Position numbers and translations under genes: made by a program. From positions 62,001 to 126,000 of the forward strand of contig CAVIIX010000003.1 in the NCBI GenBank assembly GCA_963643225.1: a DNA stretch of 64,000 bases, given 5' to 3'. Of the stretch, positions 8,202 through 16,805 are shown piece after piece. The notes below the pieces were generated by a model. That model was not told the origin of the DNA and made no database searches. It saw only the letters and a program-made list of their open reading frames with translations. Origin of the DNA: UBA1258 sp963643225. Its GTDB lineage: Bacteria > Bacillota > Clostridia > Lachnospirales > Lachnospiraceae. Numbering within the stretch: the first letter of the stretch is position 1; each line of letters opens with the position of its first letter.

Positions 8202-9497
8202 CTATCGCTTAGAGCAGGGGAATTTCTCCGACTGAGTTAAATATAGCAAAATCAAGGGCCATCCTATGATAACAGTAAGAGCATTCAGATAATTAAAGCC
8301 CCGAATAAAACAAAAGCATCCGAAAAATGAAATTACACATGTTATCCATGTAAAAGCGATTAATTCTAAAGCATTGTTTTTTAAGTGTTTTTCTTTTATC
8401 GCTTTAATTGAAGCAAAAATTACCAAAACTGCTGTAATAAAAATTTCAAATAACAAATATATCTTGAATAAACCTGGATTTTTCTGAACAAATACCAGCA
8501 AAGGATTCACTATTGAAGAGTTCATGTCCTTAGTAAAATAAATAAAGGAAATTGAAAAGGGCGCCGTAAAATAATATAAAAAATCCTTAAGTGTTTCCTT
8601 TGCAAGTCTTCCGATTCCTCTTTGCAAAGCGTTGCTTATCATGCCTTTACAAATCACTATGCATTCATCTTCACCCAAGGCTTCCTCTGTTTTAGGTAAA
8701 AGTTCATACCAAAGACTTTCAGCTGATTTTTCAGCGGCCGTCAGTTCCGTATAAAAGTCAAGGTTATGATAGTTTTCGTATACATTGTTGTAGCACCCCA
8801 GATTTCCGATTGAAACTCTTTGAAGAGAAAGAGTTAATAAATTCCTTTCATAGCCTCCGTAGGCTTTAGAATCCGTCACTGAATTCGTAATTAATAAGCA
8901 GATTAAAAATGCGCTTAAGGCAGTAATAAGAAATTTAGCAAAAAACTCTTTTTTCTTAATAAGGTTAAAAATAATAAAGGGAAAAAAGCAAAAAAATGTT
9001 ATGTAAATATAATCAGGATTTAATAATCCAGTCATAATATCCACGATCCCAAACCACAGGACACGTTTTTCTTTGTATAATCCAACCATCAGCAAAAAGC
9101 CTGCAAGAATCAGTGCATTTGGCAGCACCATGCATGTACTCTGCATTACAAAGGGATTGGACAATATAAAAGCGCCTGTTATTAAACATTCCCTTGAATA
9201 TATTTTTTTACATGTAAAGGAATGTGCAAGCCTTACTCCGGATGTATAAACAGAAAGCATCTGGAATATTTTAAGCACTCCGCCATGCCCAAATATTCTA
9301 ACAATCAAAGCATAGCCTGCTCCCATAAAGTCATCTGTCTTTAAGGTCTGTGCCGCTTCTATGTAGTTGTCACTGAAAAAATCAGGATAATATTCATTAA
9401 AATTAAGCAAAAGCCAGTACAGTGCAAAAACACACTGTACTGCCGTTATCGCTATAAATAAAATCCACAAAAAGCTATTTTCTTTAGATTTAGACAT
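8202..9497 (-). CDS. Multi-spanning membrane protein of unknown function (glycan locus)
   Basis: 431 residues, mostly hydrophobic, with about ten membrane segments and one large hydrophilic loop around residues 215-290. No motif names the family, but size and position next to a GT2, an aminotransferase and other GT-C-like proteins suggest a membrane glycosyltransferase. It overlaps the wecE-like gene upstream by 8 nt. The stop codon lies within a short imperfect hairpin (8190-8220) that lacks a T tract. No strong Shine-Dalgarno was seen (AAAAGAA only), which fits coupled translation. Confidence 0.7.
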   Translation of the reverse strand: MSKSKENSFLWILFIAITAVQCVFALYWLLLNFNEYYPDFFSDNYIEAAQTLKTDDFMGAGYALIVRIFGHGGVLKIFQMLSVYTSGVRLAHSFTCKKIYSRECLITGAFILSNPFVMQSTCMVLPNALILAGFLLMVGLYKEKRVLWFGIVDIMTGLLNPDYIYITFFCFFPFIIFNLIKKKEFFAKFLITALSAFLICLLITNSVTDSKAYGGYERNLLTLSLQRVSIGNLGCYNNVYENYHNLDFYTELTAAEKSAESLWYELLPKTEEALGEDECIVICKGMISNALQRGIGRLAKETLKDFLYYFTAPFSISFIYFTKDMNSSIVNPLLVFVQKNPGLFKIYLLFEIFITAVLVIFASIKAIKEKHLKNNALELIAFTWITCVISFFGCFCFIRGFNYLNALTVIIGWPLILLYLTQSEKFPCSKR

Positions 9498-10632
9498 GAT
9501 AGAATTCTTTTACTTTGTTAATAACAAGCTCTGCTTCTTCTTCCTTTAAGCCGTAATATAAAGGAAGGCGTGTAAGTCTTTCGGATTCCCTGGTGGTGTA
9601 TTTATCCTCTCCAAAGAAGCGACCGAATTTCTGTCCGGCAGGAGCTGAATGAAGAGGAATATAATGGAAGGCTGAATAAATACCAAAAGCCATTAAATAA
9701 TCGATCAATTCAGTACGCTCTTTAATATCCTTTGCCTTAATGTAAAACATATGTGCATTATGCTTACAGTTTTTTGGAATATAGGGAAGTTCAAGCAATC
9801 CTCTTTCTTTAAGAGGAGTAAGACCTTCCATGTACTGATTCCAGCGAGAAAGTCTGAAGTCATTGATTTCATCTGCCATTTCAAGCTGAGCGTACAGATA
9901 AGCTGCGTTCATGTCACTTGGAAGGTAAGAAGAGCCAAAATTCTGCCAGGTATATTTATCTACCTGACCTCTGTAATATTTACTTCTGTCAGTACCCTTT
10001 TCTCTTATGATTTCAGCTTCTTCTGAAAGTGCCCTGTCACGGATTAAAAGGGCTCCGCCTTCGCCCATTGAATAATTTTTAGTCTCGTGGAAAGAAAGTG
10101 CTCCGAAGTCACCAAAGGTGCCAAGGGCCTTTCCCTTATATTCACTCATAATGCCCTGAGCCGCATCCTCTACCACCATAAGGTTGTGTTTTTTGGCTAT
10201 TTCCATAATCCTGTCCATTTCACAGCTTACGCCTGCATAATGAACGGGAGCGATTACCCTTGTGCGGTCTGTAATGGCAGCCTCGATTAAATTTTCATCT
10301 ATATTCATGGTGTCCGGACGTATGTCTACAAACACGATTTTAGCACCTCTTAGCACGAAGGCATCGGCAGTGGATACAAAGGTGTAGGAGGGCATTATTA
10401 CCTCATCCCCTTCCTTTAGGTCACACAGTAAAGCGGCCATTTCAAGGGCATGCGTACAGGAGGTGGTAAGAAGAGCCTTTGTGGTGCCTGTTTTATTTTC
10501 AAGCCACTCGTTATCCTTCTTTGTGAATTCGCCGTCTCCACATATTTTCATGTTTTCAACAGCCTTCTTAATGTAGTCCATTTCCTTGCCCGTATAAGGA
10601 GGCACGTTAAATCTTATCTTATATTCAGCCAT
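9490..10632 (-). CDS. wecE: dTDP-4-amino-4,6-dideoxyhexose transaminase (WecE/RffA-like)
   Basis: 380 residues, a DegT/DnrJ/EryC1-fold PLP aminotransferase. The opening FNVPPYTGKEMDYI and the segment LLTTSCTHALEMAALL are typical of WecE/RffA. The PLP lysine is in HETKNYSMGEGGAL, and the aspartate that contacts the pyridine nitrogen is in VVEDAAQG. WecE converts dTDP-4-keto-6-deoxyglucose to the 4-amino sugar with glutamate. The dTDP-glucose genes rmlA and rmlB are not in this window, so they must lie elsewhere. It starts at an ATG preceded by GAAAGG. Family call is firm; the exact amino sugar (Fuc4N or Qui4N) is less so. Confidence 0.85.
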   Translation of the reverse strand: MAEYKIRFNVPPYTGKEMDYIKKAVENMKICGDGEFTKKDNEWLENKTGTTKALLTTSCTHALEMAALLCDLKEGDEVIMPSYTFVSTADAFVLRGAKIVFVDIRPDTMNIDENLIEAAITDRTRVIAPVHYAGVSCEMDRIMEIAKKHNLMVVEDAAQGIMSEYKGKALGTFGDFGALSFHETKNYSMGEGGALLIRDRALSEEAEIIREKGTDRSKYYRGQVDKYTWQNFGSSYLPSDMNAAYLYAQLEMADEINDFRLSRWNQYMEGLTPLKERGLLELPYIPKNCKHNAHMFYIKAKDIKERTELIDYLMAFGIYSAFHYIPLHSAPAGQKFGRFFGEDKYTTRESERLTRLPLYYGLKEEEAELVINKVKEFYHV

Positions 10633-10650
10633 ACCAAAAACCTTTCTTAA

Positions 10651-10682
10651 TTAATAGCTTTTATTATTAATAGCTTTTATTT
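10651..10682. repeat. 16-bp tandem duplication at a gene 3' end
   Basis: Two adjacent 16-base units (10651-10666 and 10667-10682) differ only at the last base and share TTAATAGCTTTTATT. The right-hand unit contains the TAA stop of the gene ending at 10677. It looks like a small slippage duplication in the gap between two operon genes, with no clear function. Confidence 0.6.
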
Positions 10683-12437
10683 TGAGGCAGTTAAAACCAC
10701 CAGTACTTCGTTAGTATATACTATTTCATATTTAAATTCTTCTATAAAGTCTTTAAGAATTTCTTGCTTTCTCGTAGGCTCAGTGCCTGTAAGCTCATTA
10801 TAATTTCCCAAGTCAATTATAATCGAAGGAGCCGCTTCTCCCTTTTCTGAAATCCTTCCTGCTAAATTATTAATTTCCGTTTCAAATTTATCCGTTATAA
10901 AGGAGCCAAGTGAAGGCCAGGCAGTAGAAATTGCAATTGGAGTATTTAAATAAAATCCAAGACCGCATACGCTTCCGTATAAAAGCACCGTGCCGTCACT
11001 TAAATTATTTTCCTGCCAAAAGTCCGTAAGAGTTCTTAAACGAGCCGCATTATCAGGGGCAGTCTTAACGCCCACACACACTTCATTGTTTTCTACATAG
11101 GAATCAAGCTCTGGCACCACTGAATCTCTGAACATATAGTTAAAGAAAAAGAATATGCTCAAAAGAGAAAATACTCCGGTAAGCAATAGCACCGATAGAC
11201 GTATGCCTCTTACGTGTTCATTGGTGTTAACAAATCTTACAATTAAATGCAACAGCACCGGCAGAAAGAAAAAGAGATTATTTAAATTGGCATAAATTTC
11301 GTTGTTGCTGCCTATTGGTGTTATAAACAAGGATAAAAGCGCCATAAGAGCAAGGAGCCTGTCCGAAATTAAATTACGCTTATCAATTATCACAACCGCC
11401 ATCCATACAATACCGATTGTGAATAATAAAATTCCGATTCTGTATACAGGTCCAAACCATGTGCAGTCAAAGGTGAATAAGCCCTTTTTGTACATAAAAA
11501 TCACAAACCCGCCGGTTACAAAAGTAGCAACTATGTAGCGAAGCCAGGTCAGCCTCTTTGGCAGCACAAGAAAAGTCAAGAGGCATAATAAAAGCATAAA
11601 AATTGAAATTTCAATAAAGCTAAAGGTCTGAAGGTACTGTTCTATAATGGACCAAAGCATGTATGGAGCAGAATAGCCAGGAGCTTCGTCAGTCATAAAA
11701 AACAATTCCTTTATGCCTTGAAAATACGCTTTAAAGCCTCTTGTGCAGGCTATTAAAAAAGCCCCTAGGATAAAAGCGATTAAATATCCGTATATGCAGT
11801 GAAGAGTCTTGTTTAAGCACTCCTTAAAGGATTCCTTGTTAAATATCGAATAGCCCCATACTGCTGCTATAAGCCCTGCCTCCACTACGTTAGGGAGACG
11901 CACAAAGAAATTTGAGCCAAGCAGGAAGCCCGCAATTAGAAAATAACCTTTCCTTTGCTGCATAAGCCCGGAATACAAGAACGCTGTGCCTAAAAAGAAA
12001 AGAAAATAGGTTAAATAATTATAAAGAATTGTAACCGGGCACCAGCAGAGGCACAGGGATACAAGCACGCCAAAAAAGCTTAATTCCTTTTTGATTTTAA
12101 CTGATTTATAAAAGAAAAAATAAGCAAATAATGCAAGTGCCAGTTTAAAAAGACTTGTGTAGCAGTTTAAACCGATTAGTGTATTTCCGTAGGGCAAACG
12201 GGTCAGAATGCCACCGATTAGGTTGGCATAAAAGGTAGAATAATACCACATGCAATCAAGCCTGTCTAAAGATAAGAAATTAGTACAGCTGTAGGCTGAA
12301 TCCGTTATGTCGAGACCCTTGTTCACCTTGAAAAAGGAAATAAAAACAAGGATTGCCGGAAACAAAATCCCTGTAATTATTTTATAAGGCTTTTTATCTC
12401 TTATTTTGTTTAAACCTATATATATCTTTTCTTCCAC
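10677..12437 (-). CDS. Large multi-spanning membrane protein, putative GT-C type glycosyltransferase
   Basis: 586 residues with about eleven membrane segments followed by an extracytoplasmic domain (about residues 430-586) that ends in an EIVYTNEVLVVLTASK tail. An early outer loop carries DITDSAYS, which could be the acidic catalytic loop of GT-C enzymes. It starts with GTG in a TAGTG overlap with the stop of the GT2 gene upstream, so the pair is probably translationally coupled. A GtrB-like GT2 plus a membrane enzyme is the usual arrangement for polyprenyl-phosphate-dependent glycosylation outside the cell. Function inferred from context only. Confidence 0.7.
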   Translation of the reverse strand: MEEKIYIGLNKIRDKKPYKIITGILFPAILVFISFFKVNKGLDITDSAYSCTNFLSLDRLDCMWYYSTFYANLIGGILTRLPYGNTLIGLNCYTSLFKLALALFAYFFFYKSVKIKKELSFFGVLVSLCLCWCPVTILYNYLTYFLFFLGTAFLYSGLMQQRKGYFLIAGFLLGSNFFVRLPNVVEAGLIAAVWGYSIFNKESFKECLNKTLHCIYGYLIAFILGAFLIACTRGFKAYFQGIKELFFMTDEAPGYSAPYMLWSIIEQYLQTFSFIEISIFMLLLCLLTFLVLPKRLTWLRYIVATFVTGGFVIFMYKKGLFTFDCTWFGPVYRIGILLFTIGIVWMAVVIIDKRNLISDRLLALMALLSLFITPIGSNNEIYANLNNLFFFLPVLLHLIVRFVNTNEHVRGIRLSVLLLTGVFSLLSIFFFFNYMFRDSVVPELDSYVENNEVCVGVKTAPDNAARLRTLTDFWQENNLSDGTVLLYGSVCGLGFYLNTPIAISTAWPSLGSFITDKFETEINNLAGRISEKGEAAPSIIIDLGNYNELTGTEPTRKQEILKDFIEEFKYEIVYTNEVLVVLTASK

Positions 12438-13372
12438 TAAATATTACCCTTAATGTTACCCGTATATTCTCTGATAATGTATTTTGGGCGTCCCTTTACT
12501 TCTTCGTAAATACGTGCAATATAATGTCCGATTATGCCAAGACTTAACATTATAAAGCCACCTATTAAAAGCTGTAGCAAAATGACCGTTGGAAAGCCTT
12601 CTGCAGCTGTTCCCATAAAATATTTCACAAGTGTCTGGATGCCTAAAATAATACTAAATAAAATCGATACAAAGCCTAAGAACGTAACTGCCTGAAGAGG
12701 AGCTGTTGAAAAGCTTGTGGCGTTGTTTATTGCGTATTTTAAAAGGCTTCCAAAGGACCACTTTGTAGAACCGTACTTTCGATTTGCAACCTCGTATTCT
12801 ATTTTTGTTGACTTAAAGCCCACCCAGAATGTAAGTGCTCTAAAGAAGGTGTTATGTTCGGTTAACCCAAGCAGCACATCCACAACCCTTCTATCTAAAA
12901 GCTTATAATCAGAGGTTGCCCTCATATCAATTTTAATAAGCCTACTCATTAGCTTATAAAAAAGTCCGGCACTTAATTTATGAAAAATGCTTTCTTTACC
13001 CCTGGAAGACTTTACACCCTCAACTACCTCAAAGCCCTGCTCCCAAAGCTTCACCATATCTTTAATAAGTGCTGGTGGATGCTGTAAATCACAGTCCATC
13101 ACCACACAGGCATCTCCAAGCGACACTTCAAGGCCTGCAAAAATCGCAGCCTCCTTGCCAAAATTTCTGCTAAAGGAAATCCCTTTTACATGGGGATCCT
13201 TTGAGGCTGCCTCGTTAATCCTTTCATAGGTTTTGTCTTTTGACCCGTCATTAACAAATATAAGCTCATAGTCAAAGCTTTGGCCTGACAAGACACCTGT
13301 CAATACTTCCACGGTATTTAAAATGTTTTCCTCCTCATTAAAAGACGGAATGATTAAAGATACTAAAGCCAT
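12437..13372 (-). CDS. GT2 polyprenyl-phosphate glycosyltransferase (GtrB/DPM1-like)
   Basis: 311 residues. The catalytic domain has VSLIIPSFNEEENI, FVNDGSKD, the metal-binding VMDCDLQHPP and the GtrB-type FSRNFGKEAAIFAGLE. Two C-terminal membrane segments (about residues 228-290) are followed by IYEEVKGRPKYIIREY. These are hallmarks of enzymes making undecaprenyl-phosphate-linked hexose. A GGAGAAAAT site precedes the ATG. It sits between a GtrII-like transferase and a large membrane protein, either of which could use its product. No GtrA-type small flippase is visible nearby. Confidence 0.87.
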   Translation of the reverse strand: MALVSLIIPSFNEEENILNTVEVLTGVLSGQSFDYELIFVNDGSKDKTYERINEAASKDPHVKGISFSRNFGKEAAIFAGLEVSLGDACVVMDCDLQHPPALIKDMVKLWEQGFEVVEGVKSSRGKESIFHKLSAGLFYKLMSRLIKIDMRATSDYKLLDRRVVDVLLGLTEHNTFFRALTFWVGFKSTKIEYEVANRKYGSTKWSFGSLLKYAINNATSFSTAPLQAVTFLGFVSILFSIILGIQTLVKYFMGTAAEGFPTVILLQLLIGGFIMLSLGIIGHYIARIYEEVKGRPKYIIREYTGNIKGNI

Positions 13373-13391
13373 ATTTTCTCCAATTTAATAA

Positions 13392-14927
13392 TCAGTGCAT
13401 GTTCTCCGTTTTAACGTACAGGATGCCGTCTACTACTTTCGTGGAGCCAGTCTCCGGGAAAGAAGGCATATTGACGTATTCGGCGCTGTCATAAAAATTA
13501 GCTTCCGTAGGGCGTAAAAAATTAAAGGTAATGCCCATATAATATTTATAAAAATATTCGTAGTTTTCCGGGGTATATAAAAGCCAGTCGCCGTAAAGCC
13601 CCACCATGTGGTCTGTCACTTCACCGGTTATGTCGGTTTTAGGGAAGTTTGTATCTCCCACCACTCCGATCATATAAATCGGAATGCCCTGATAATACCC
13701 TTGTGTCTGCTCGATTCTGTCAGCAAGGCGTAAGCAGTAGGCGTAGGTTTTTTCGTATTTCTTTTCTAAATTTGAATAGGCAATGTTGTCTGTTACCGCA
13801 AAAGAAAATACTATTACAAGCCCCGCGATAACCATTGTCCAGGCAAGAGCAGTAAGTTTTAAATCAAGCTTTAAAGCCTTGTCTATAATCGAAATAAAAA
13901 TTATTCCAAAGAAGGCGTACTGATAACGCATCAGTAAATGATAGGTTACGTCCTTTGAAATCAATAAAATAATGTTAGAAATAACAGGCGTTATTATTAT
14001 TACAATTATCGTACCTATATAAAATAAAGGCTTTTTTAAAAGTCCGTTTTCTTTTGCTAAAATTAAAAGCGCTATAAGGGCGCAAAGGATCAATAAAACA
14101 AAGGCAACAGCAGAAAATACATTGGATGCAAGGATTTTGCTCTTTAAAATAAAAGTCACAAAGTCTGTATACATAGCCTTTATGGTCGCCGGCAGATTAA
14201 GGCTTCCTGCTGAACTTAAGCTGTCAATACCCTGGTAGGAATCAAGCGTCTTACCCTGTATTAACAAAAGGAGTCTTAAAATTGCGTAATATAAAGTCAC
14301 TCCGATTGCACCCATACAGAGGTATCGAAGAGCTTGCCTGATTTTTGAATTGCCTTCATAAAAGAAGCCTTCAACGACCTTATATAAGCATAAAAGCATC
14401 GCTATTGGAAGGTAAGCCTGGTAAATACCCATGCTTAAGGCAAGGAAAAGGGCTCCAAGCAGGAAGCCATATTTTCCAAAGCCTGCAAAATATACTGAAA
14501 GGATTGCAAATAATACTCCCAGCATATAGCCATCCATTGTAAATACATAGGCAAAATCCGAGGCTATGGAAGGGAAAGCTACAAGCATTCCTGAAATGAG
14601 GCATATTAAAATTCCGTTTTCCACTTTTAAAAGCTTGTTTAAAATAATTGAAGAAATACCTAAATAAATTAAAGAAAGCACCCCTATAAGCCAGGGAATG
14701 GAATAATAGCTTGAAATACCACAGGCTGTACTTAAAAACCATCTGCCGGAAGTAATCATGTTCTGGTCAAAATACATGCTGGCAAGCCCGTCGTGATTGG
14801 GAGCGTCTAAAGTAAGCGCTGTCATGTGAGTGAGGATGCCGATTATAAAAGCTGACAAAAAGGCAGTTTTTCCATCCTTACCTAATTTGTTATTTAATTT
14901 TTCAAAAAACAAATTAACTGTTTCCAT
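13392..14927 (-). CDS. GtrII-like membrane glucosyltransferase
   Basis: About 511 residues with roughly eleven membrane segments and a C-terminal extracytoplasmic domain (about residues 400-511). The N-terminal LDAPNHDGLASMYFDQNMITSGRW region resembles the Glucos_trans_II (GtrII) family, which moves glucose from undecaprenyl phosphate onto a surface polysaccharide. The ATG at 14927 has AAGGA 5 nt upstream and overlaps the end of the SGNH gene. The cassette GT2 - SGNH - GtrII - GT2 (16681 to 12437) looks like a glycan-decoration module. Family assignment is by pattern, acceptor unknown. Confidence 0.75.
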   Translation of the reverse strand: METVNLFFEKLNNKLGKDGKTAFLSAFIIGILTHMTALTLDAPNHDGLASMYFDQNMITSGRWFLSTACGISSYYSIPWLIGVLSLIYLGISSIILNKLLKVENGILICLISGMLVAFPSIASDFAYVFTMDGYMLGVLFAILSVYFAGFGKYGFLLGALFLALSMGIYQAYLPIAMLLCLYKVVEGFFYEGNSKIRQALRYLCMGAIGVTLYYAILRLLLLIQGKTLDSYQGIDSLSSAGSLNLPATIKAMYTDFVTFILKSKILASNVFSAVAFVLLILCALIALLILAKENGLLKKPLFYIGTIIVIIITPVISNIILLISKDVTYHLLMRYQYAFFGIIFISIIDKALKLDLKLTALAWTMVIAGLVIVFSFAVTDNIAYSNLEKKYEKTYAYCLRLADRIEQTQGYYQGIPIYMIGVVGDTNFPKTDITGEVTDHMVGLYGDWLLYTPENYEYFYKYYMGITFNFLRPTEANFYDSAEYVNMPSFPETGSTKVVDGILYVKTENMH

Positions 14928-15756
14928 CAAGTTCCTTTAAGTGCTTTACTATGTTTTCTGCAATGATTTCGTTTCCTTCAAAATTTCCGTGAAGGCCGCC
15001 AAATAGATATTCTGAATAATTGTCTTTATTTATATTTGTTTCATTAAAGTTATCTATTACGTAAATGCCGTATTCAGAAGCGATTTCTTTTTCTTTGGCT
15101 ATATAATCCGTAAGTGCTCCCTGACCATAATCCGTAGTTGTGTCTCCTAAAAGGCCATATGGACAGGCATAAATTGGTGTGCATAAGATAAGCCTTGCAT
15201 CAGGCACACCCTCTGTAATGTTTTCTATAACACTGCGCAAAGCACCGCCAAAGGTATCGATATCGTAGGGATCTGATTCATTATCTACCGGCTTTTGATT
15301 AAAGTAATCGTTGATGCCGTGTTCTACGATTATATATTTAACACACTCCCAGTCCGTATTGCTTAAGGCTACCGCGGTGTCGTAGGCGTAGGCCGTGGCA
15401 CCTGCATTATCCTTTTGAGAGGCCATAACCTGTAGTGAAAAATCCTTAGTCTTTAAGGCTTCCGACAAACGTATCATGGTAAAGGCATCGCTGAAATCGC
15501 CGTTGTATTCTTTGATTCTCACAAGGCTCATGTTCATGCCGCCGAAGGCGCCGTTTAGTACATTAAAATCGGAAGTATCCTTCATAACCGAGGGCACGCT
15601 CCAAAAGGAATGATCCCCCGCCATCATGCTGTCTCCGAACACTACAACATCGTACTTATCCTGTCCGTTTTGATTTTTTAAAACAAGCCATGCCATAAGG
15701 AAGGCTATGCCTATCAGTGCAAAAGAAAAGGCCGTCTTTAAAATATTATTCTTCAT
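14914..15756 (-). CDS. SGNH-family hydrolase or acyltransferase, membrane-anchored
   Basis: 280 residues: an N-terminal membrane anchor (about 8-25), then an extracellular SGNH domain. Block I reads VVFGDSMMAGDH with the nucleophile Ser. The block with catalytic Asn is VEHGINDYFN. The C-terminal His is in FGGLHGNFEGN, where the usual Asp of D-x-x-H is Gly. Such enzymes add or remove O-acetyl groups on sugars or peptidoglycan. The ATG overlaps the stop of the GT2 gene upstream, and the 3' end overlaps the GtrII-like gene, so the four genes are probably expressed together. It is the intact relative of the degenerate protein at 2482 and the deleted remnant at 32266. Confidence 0.78.
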   Translation of the reverse strand: MKNNILKTAFSFALIGIAFLMAWLVLKNQNGQDKYDVVVFGDSMMAGDHSFWSVPSVMKDTSDFNVLNGAFGGMNMSLVRIKEYNGDFSDAFTMIRLSEALKTKDFSLQVMASQKDNAGATAYAYDTAVALSNTDWECVKYIIVEHGINDYFNQKPVDNESDPYDIDTFGGALRSVIENITEGVPDARLILCTPIYACPYGLLGDTTTDYGQGALTDYIAKEKEIASEYGIYVIDNFNETNINKDNYSEYLFGGLHGNFEGNEIIAENIVKHLKELDGNS

Positions 15757-16681
15757 CCGTGTTCTTAATTCGTTCTTTTATAACGTACTGAGGAGAGTTG
15801 TTCATGCAGATATACATTCTGCCTATATATTCTCCGATAAGCCCAAGCATCAGCATTATCATGCCGCCTATAAACATAAGTGCTGTCATAAGTGCGGAAT
15901 ACCCAAGGGGCACATCCGGCAGTACGAATTTTTTAATGATGGTGTATATGCCGTATAAGAAGCCAAAGGCCGCACAGATTGCACCGATTGATGTGGCAAT
16001 TCTTAAAGGCTTGACAGAGAATGCCGTAAAGCCGTTTATCCATAAATTTAAAAGCTTTGAAAAGGTGTAGCCGGACGTACCTGCCTCACGCTGCCTGTGA
16101 TTTACCTCCACATTTGTAACATTCTTGGTGGCTCTTAACACAAGACCGATAACATAAGGATAAGAATTTTCATATCTTAGCATATCCTCTACAACAAATC
16201 TCTTTACTCCGAAATAGCTTGATACAAAAAGCTCCTTTGGTTTACCAAGCATCACTTCTGTCATCTTTTCATTCATAAAAGTGCCGAAATTACGGAAGGC
16301 TGAATGCTTCTTTTTAGCATAGCTTGCGTATACTGCATCAAAGCCTTCATCAAGCTTTTCAAGAAGCTTACCCACTTCATTGGCAGGGGTCTGTCCATCA
16401 TCGTCAAGGCATATTACATAATCCCCCTTTGCTTCACGTAAGCCTGCCATAAGACCTGAATGCTGGCCAAAGTTTTTTGCAAAGTTAATTCCCGTAATAT
16501 TTTTATTTTCACCTACAAGCTTTTTAATGGTGCCCCAGGTGTCATCCGGGGAGCAGTCATTTACAAGCACAATTTCGTATTCGTATTTTTTAATCCCATC
16601 CATGGTTTCTTTAATTTCAGTCACCACCTTAGGAAGGGTTATTTCAGATCTGTAGCAGGGAATAACAAACGATACCAACAT
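15746..16681 (-). CDS. GT2 polyprenyl-phosphate glycosyltransferase (GtrB/ArnC-like)
   Basis: 311 residues. The GT-A domain shows SFVIPCYRSEITLPKV, VLVNDCSPDDTW, the metal site LDDDGQTP and NFGQHSGLMAG. Two C-terminal membrane segments (about 228-290) end in IGRMYICMNNSPQYVI. This is the ArnC/GtrB/YfdH layout that makes an undecaprenyl-phosphate sugar. An AAGGAGAAAAT site precedes the ATG. It is the first gene of a transcription unit behind the promoter at 16733-16762. Donor sugar unknown. Confidence 0.87.
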   Translation of the reverse strand: MLVSFVIPCYRSEITLPKVVTEIKETMDGIKKYEYEIVLVNDCSPDDTWGTIKKLVGENKNITGINFAKNFGQHSGLMAGLREAKGDYVICLDDDGQTPANEVGKLLEKLDEGFDAVYASYAKKKHSAFRNFGTFMNEKMTEVMLGKPKELFVSSYFGVKRFVVEDMLRYENSYPYVIGLVLRATKNVTNVEVNHRQREAGTSGYTFSKLLNLWINGFTAFSVKPLRIATSIGAICAAFGFLYGIYTIIKKFVLPDVPLGYSALMTALMFIGGMIMLMLGLIGEYIGRMYICMNNSPQYVIKERIKNTDEE

Positions 16682-16715
16682 ATTTTCTCCTTAAATCAAG
16701 CCCTTGCCCACACAA

Positions 16716-16753
16716 AAAGGGCATCATAGAGTATTATACTCCATTTGCCCTTT
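16716..16753 (-). terminator. Hairpin behind pseC, probable terminator
   Basis: On the minus strand an outer 8-bp stem AAAGGGCA/TGCCCTTT encloses an inner GAGTAT/ATACTC stem. The outer arm runs into TTTTT. It lies 53 nt beyond the pseC stop. The inner stem contains the -10 of the next promoter, so the site may end one transcript and start another. Confidence 0.6.
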
Positions 16754-16762
16754 ATAATCCAA
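16733..16762 (-). promoter_or_regulatory. Promoter for the GT2-SGNH-GtrII unit
   Basis: TTGGAT (16762-16757) and TATAAT (16738-16733) on the minus strand are 18 bases apart. The predicted start is about 40 nt before the ATG at 16681. The -10 is a perfect consensus but sits in the arms of the hairpin at 16716-16753. Confidence 0.55.
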
Positions 16763-16805
16763 CTTAAAATCGGTATTCTTTATTAAATTTCATTTAAAGT
16801 ATGTC

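Noticed and set aside
8190..8220. Hairpin CCCCTGC/GCAGGGG as a terminator
   Set aside because: The loop is 17 bases, the stem overlaps a stop codon and no T tract follows on the minus strand.
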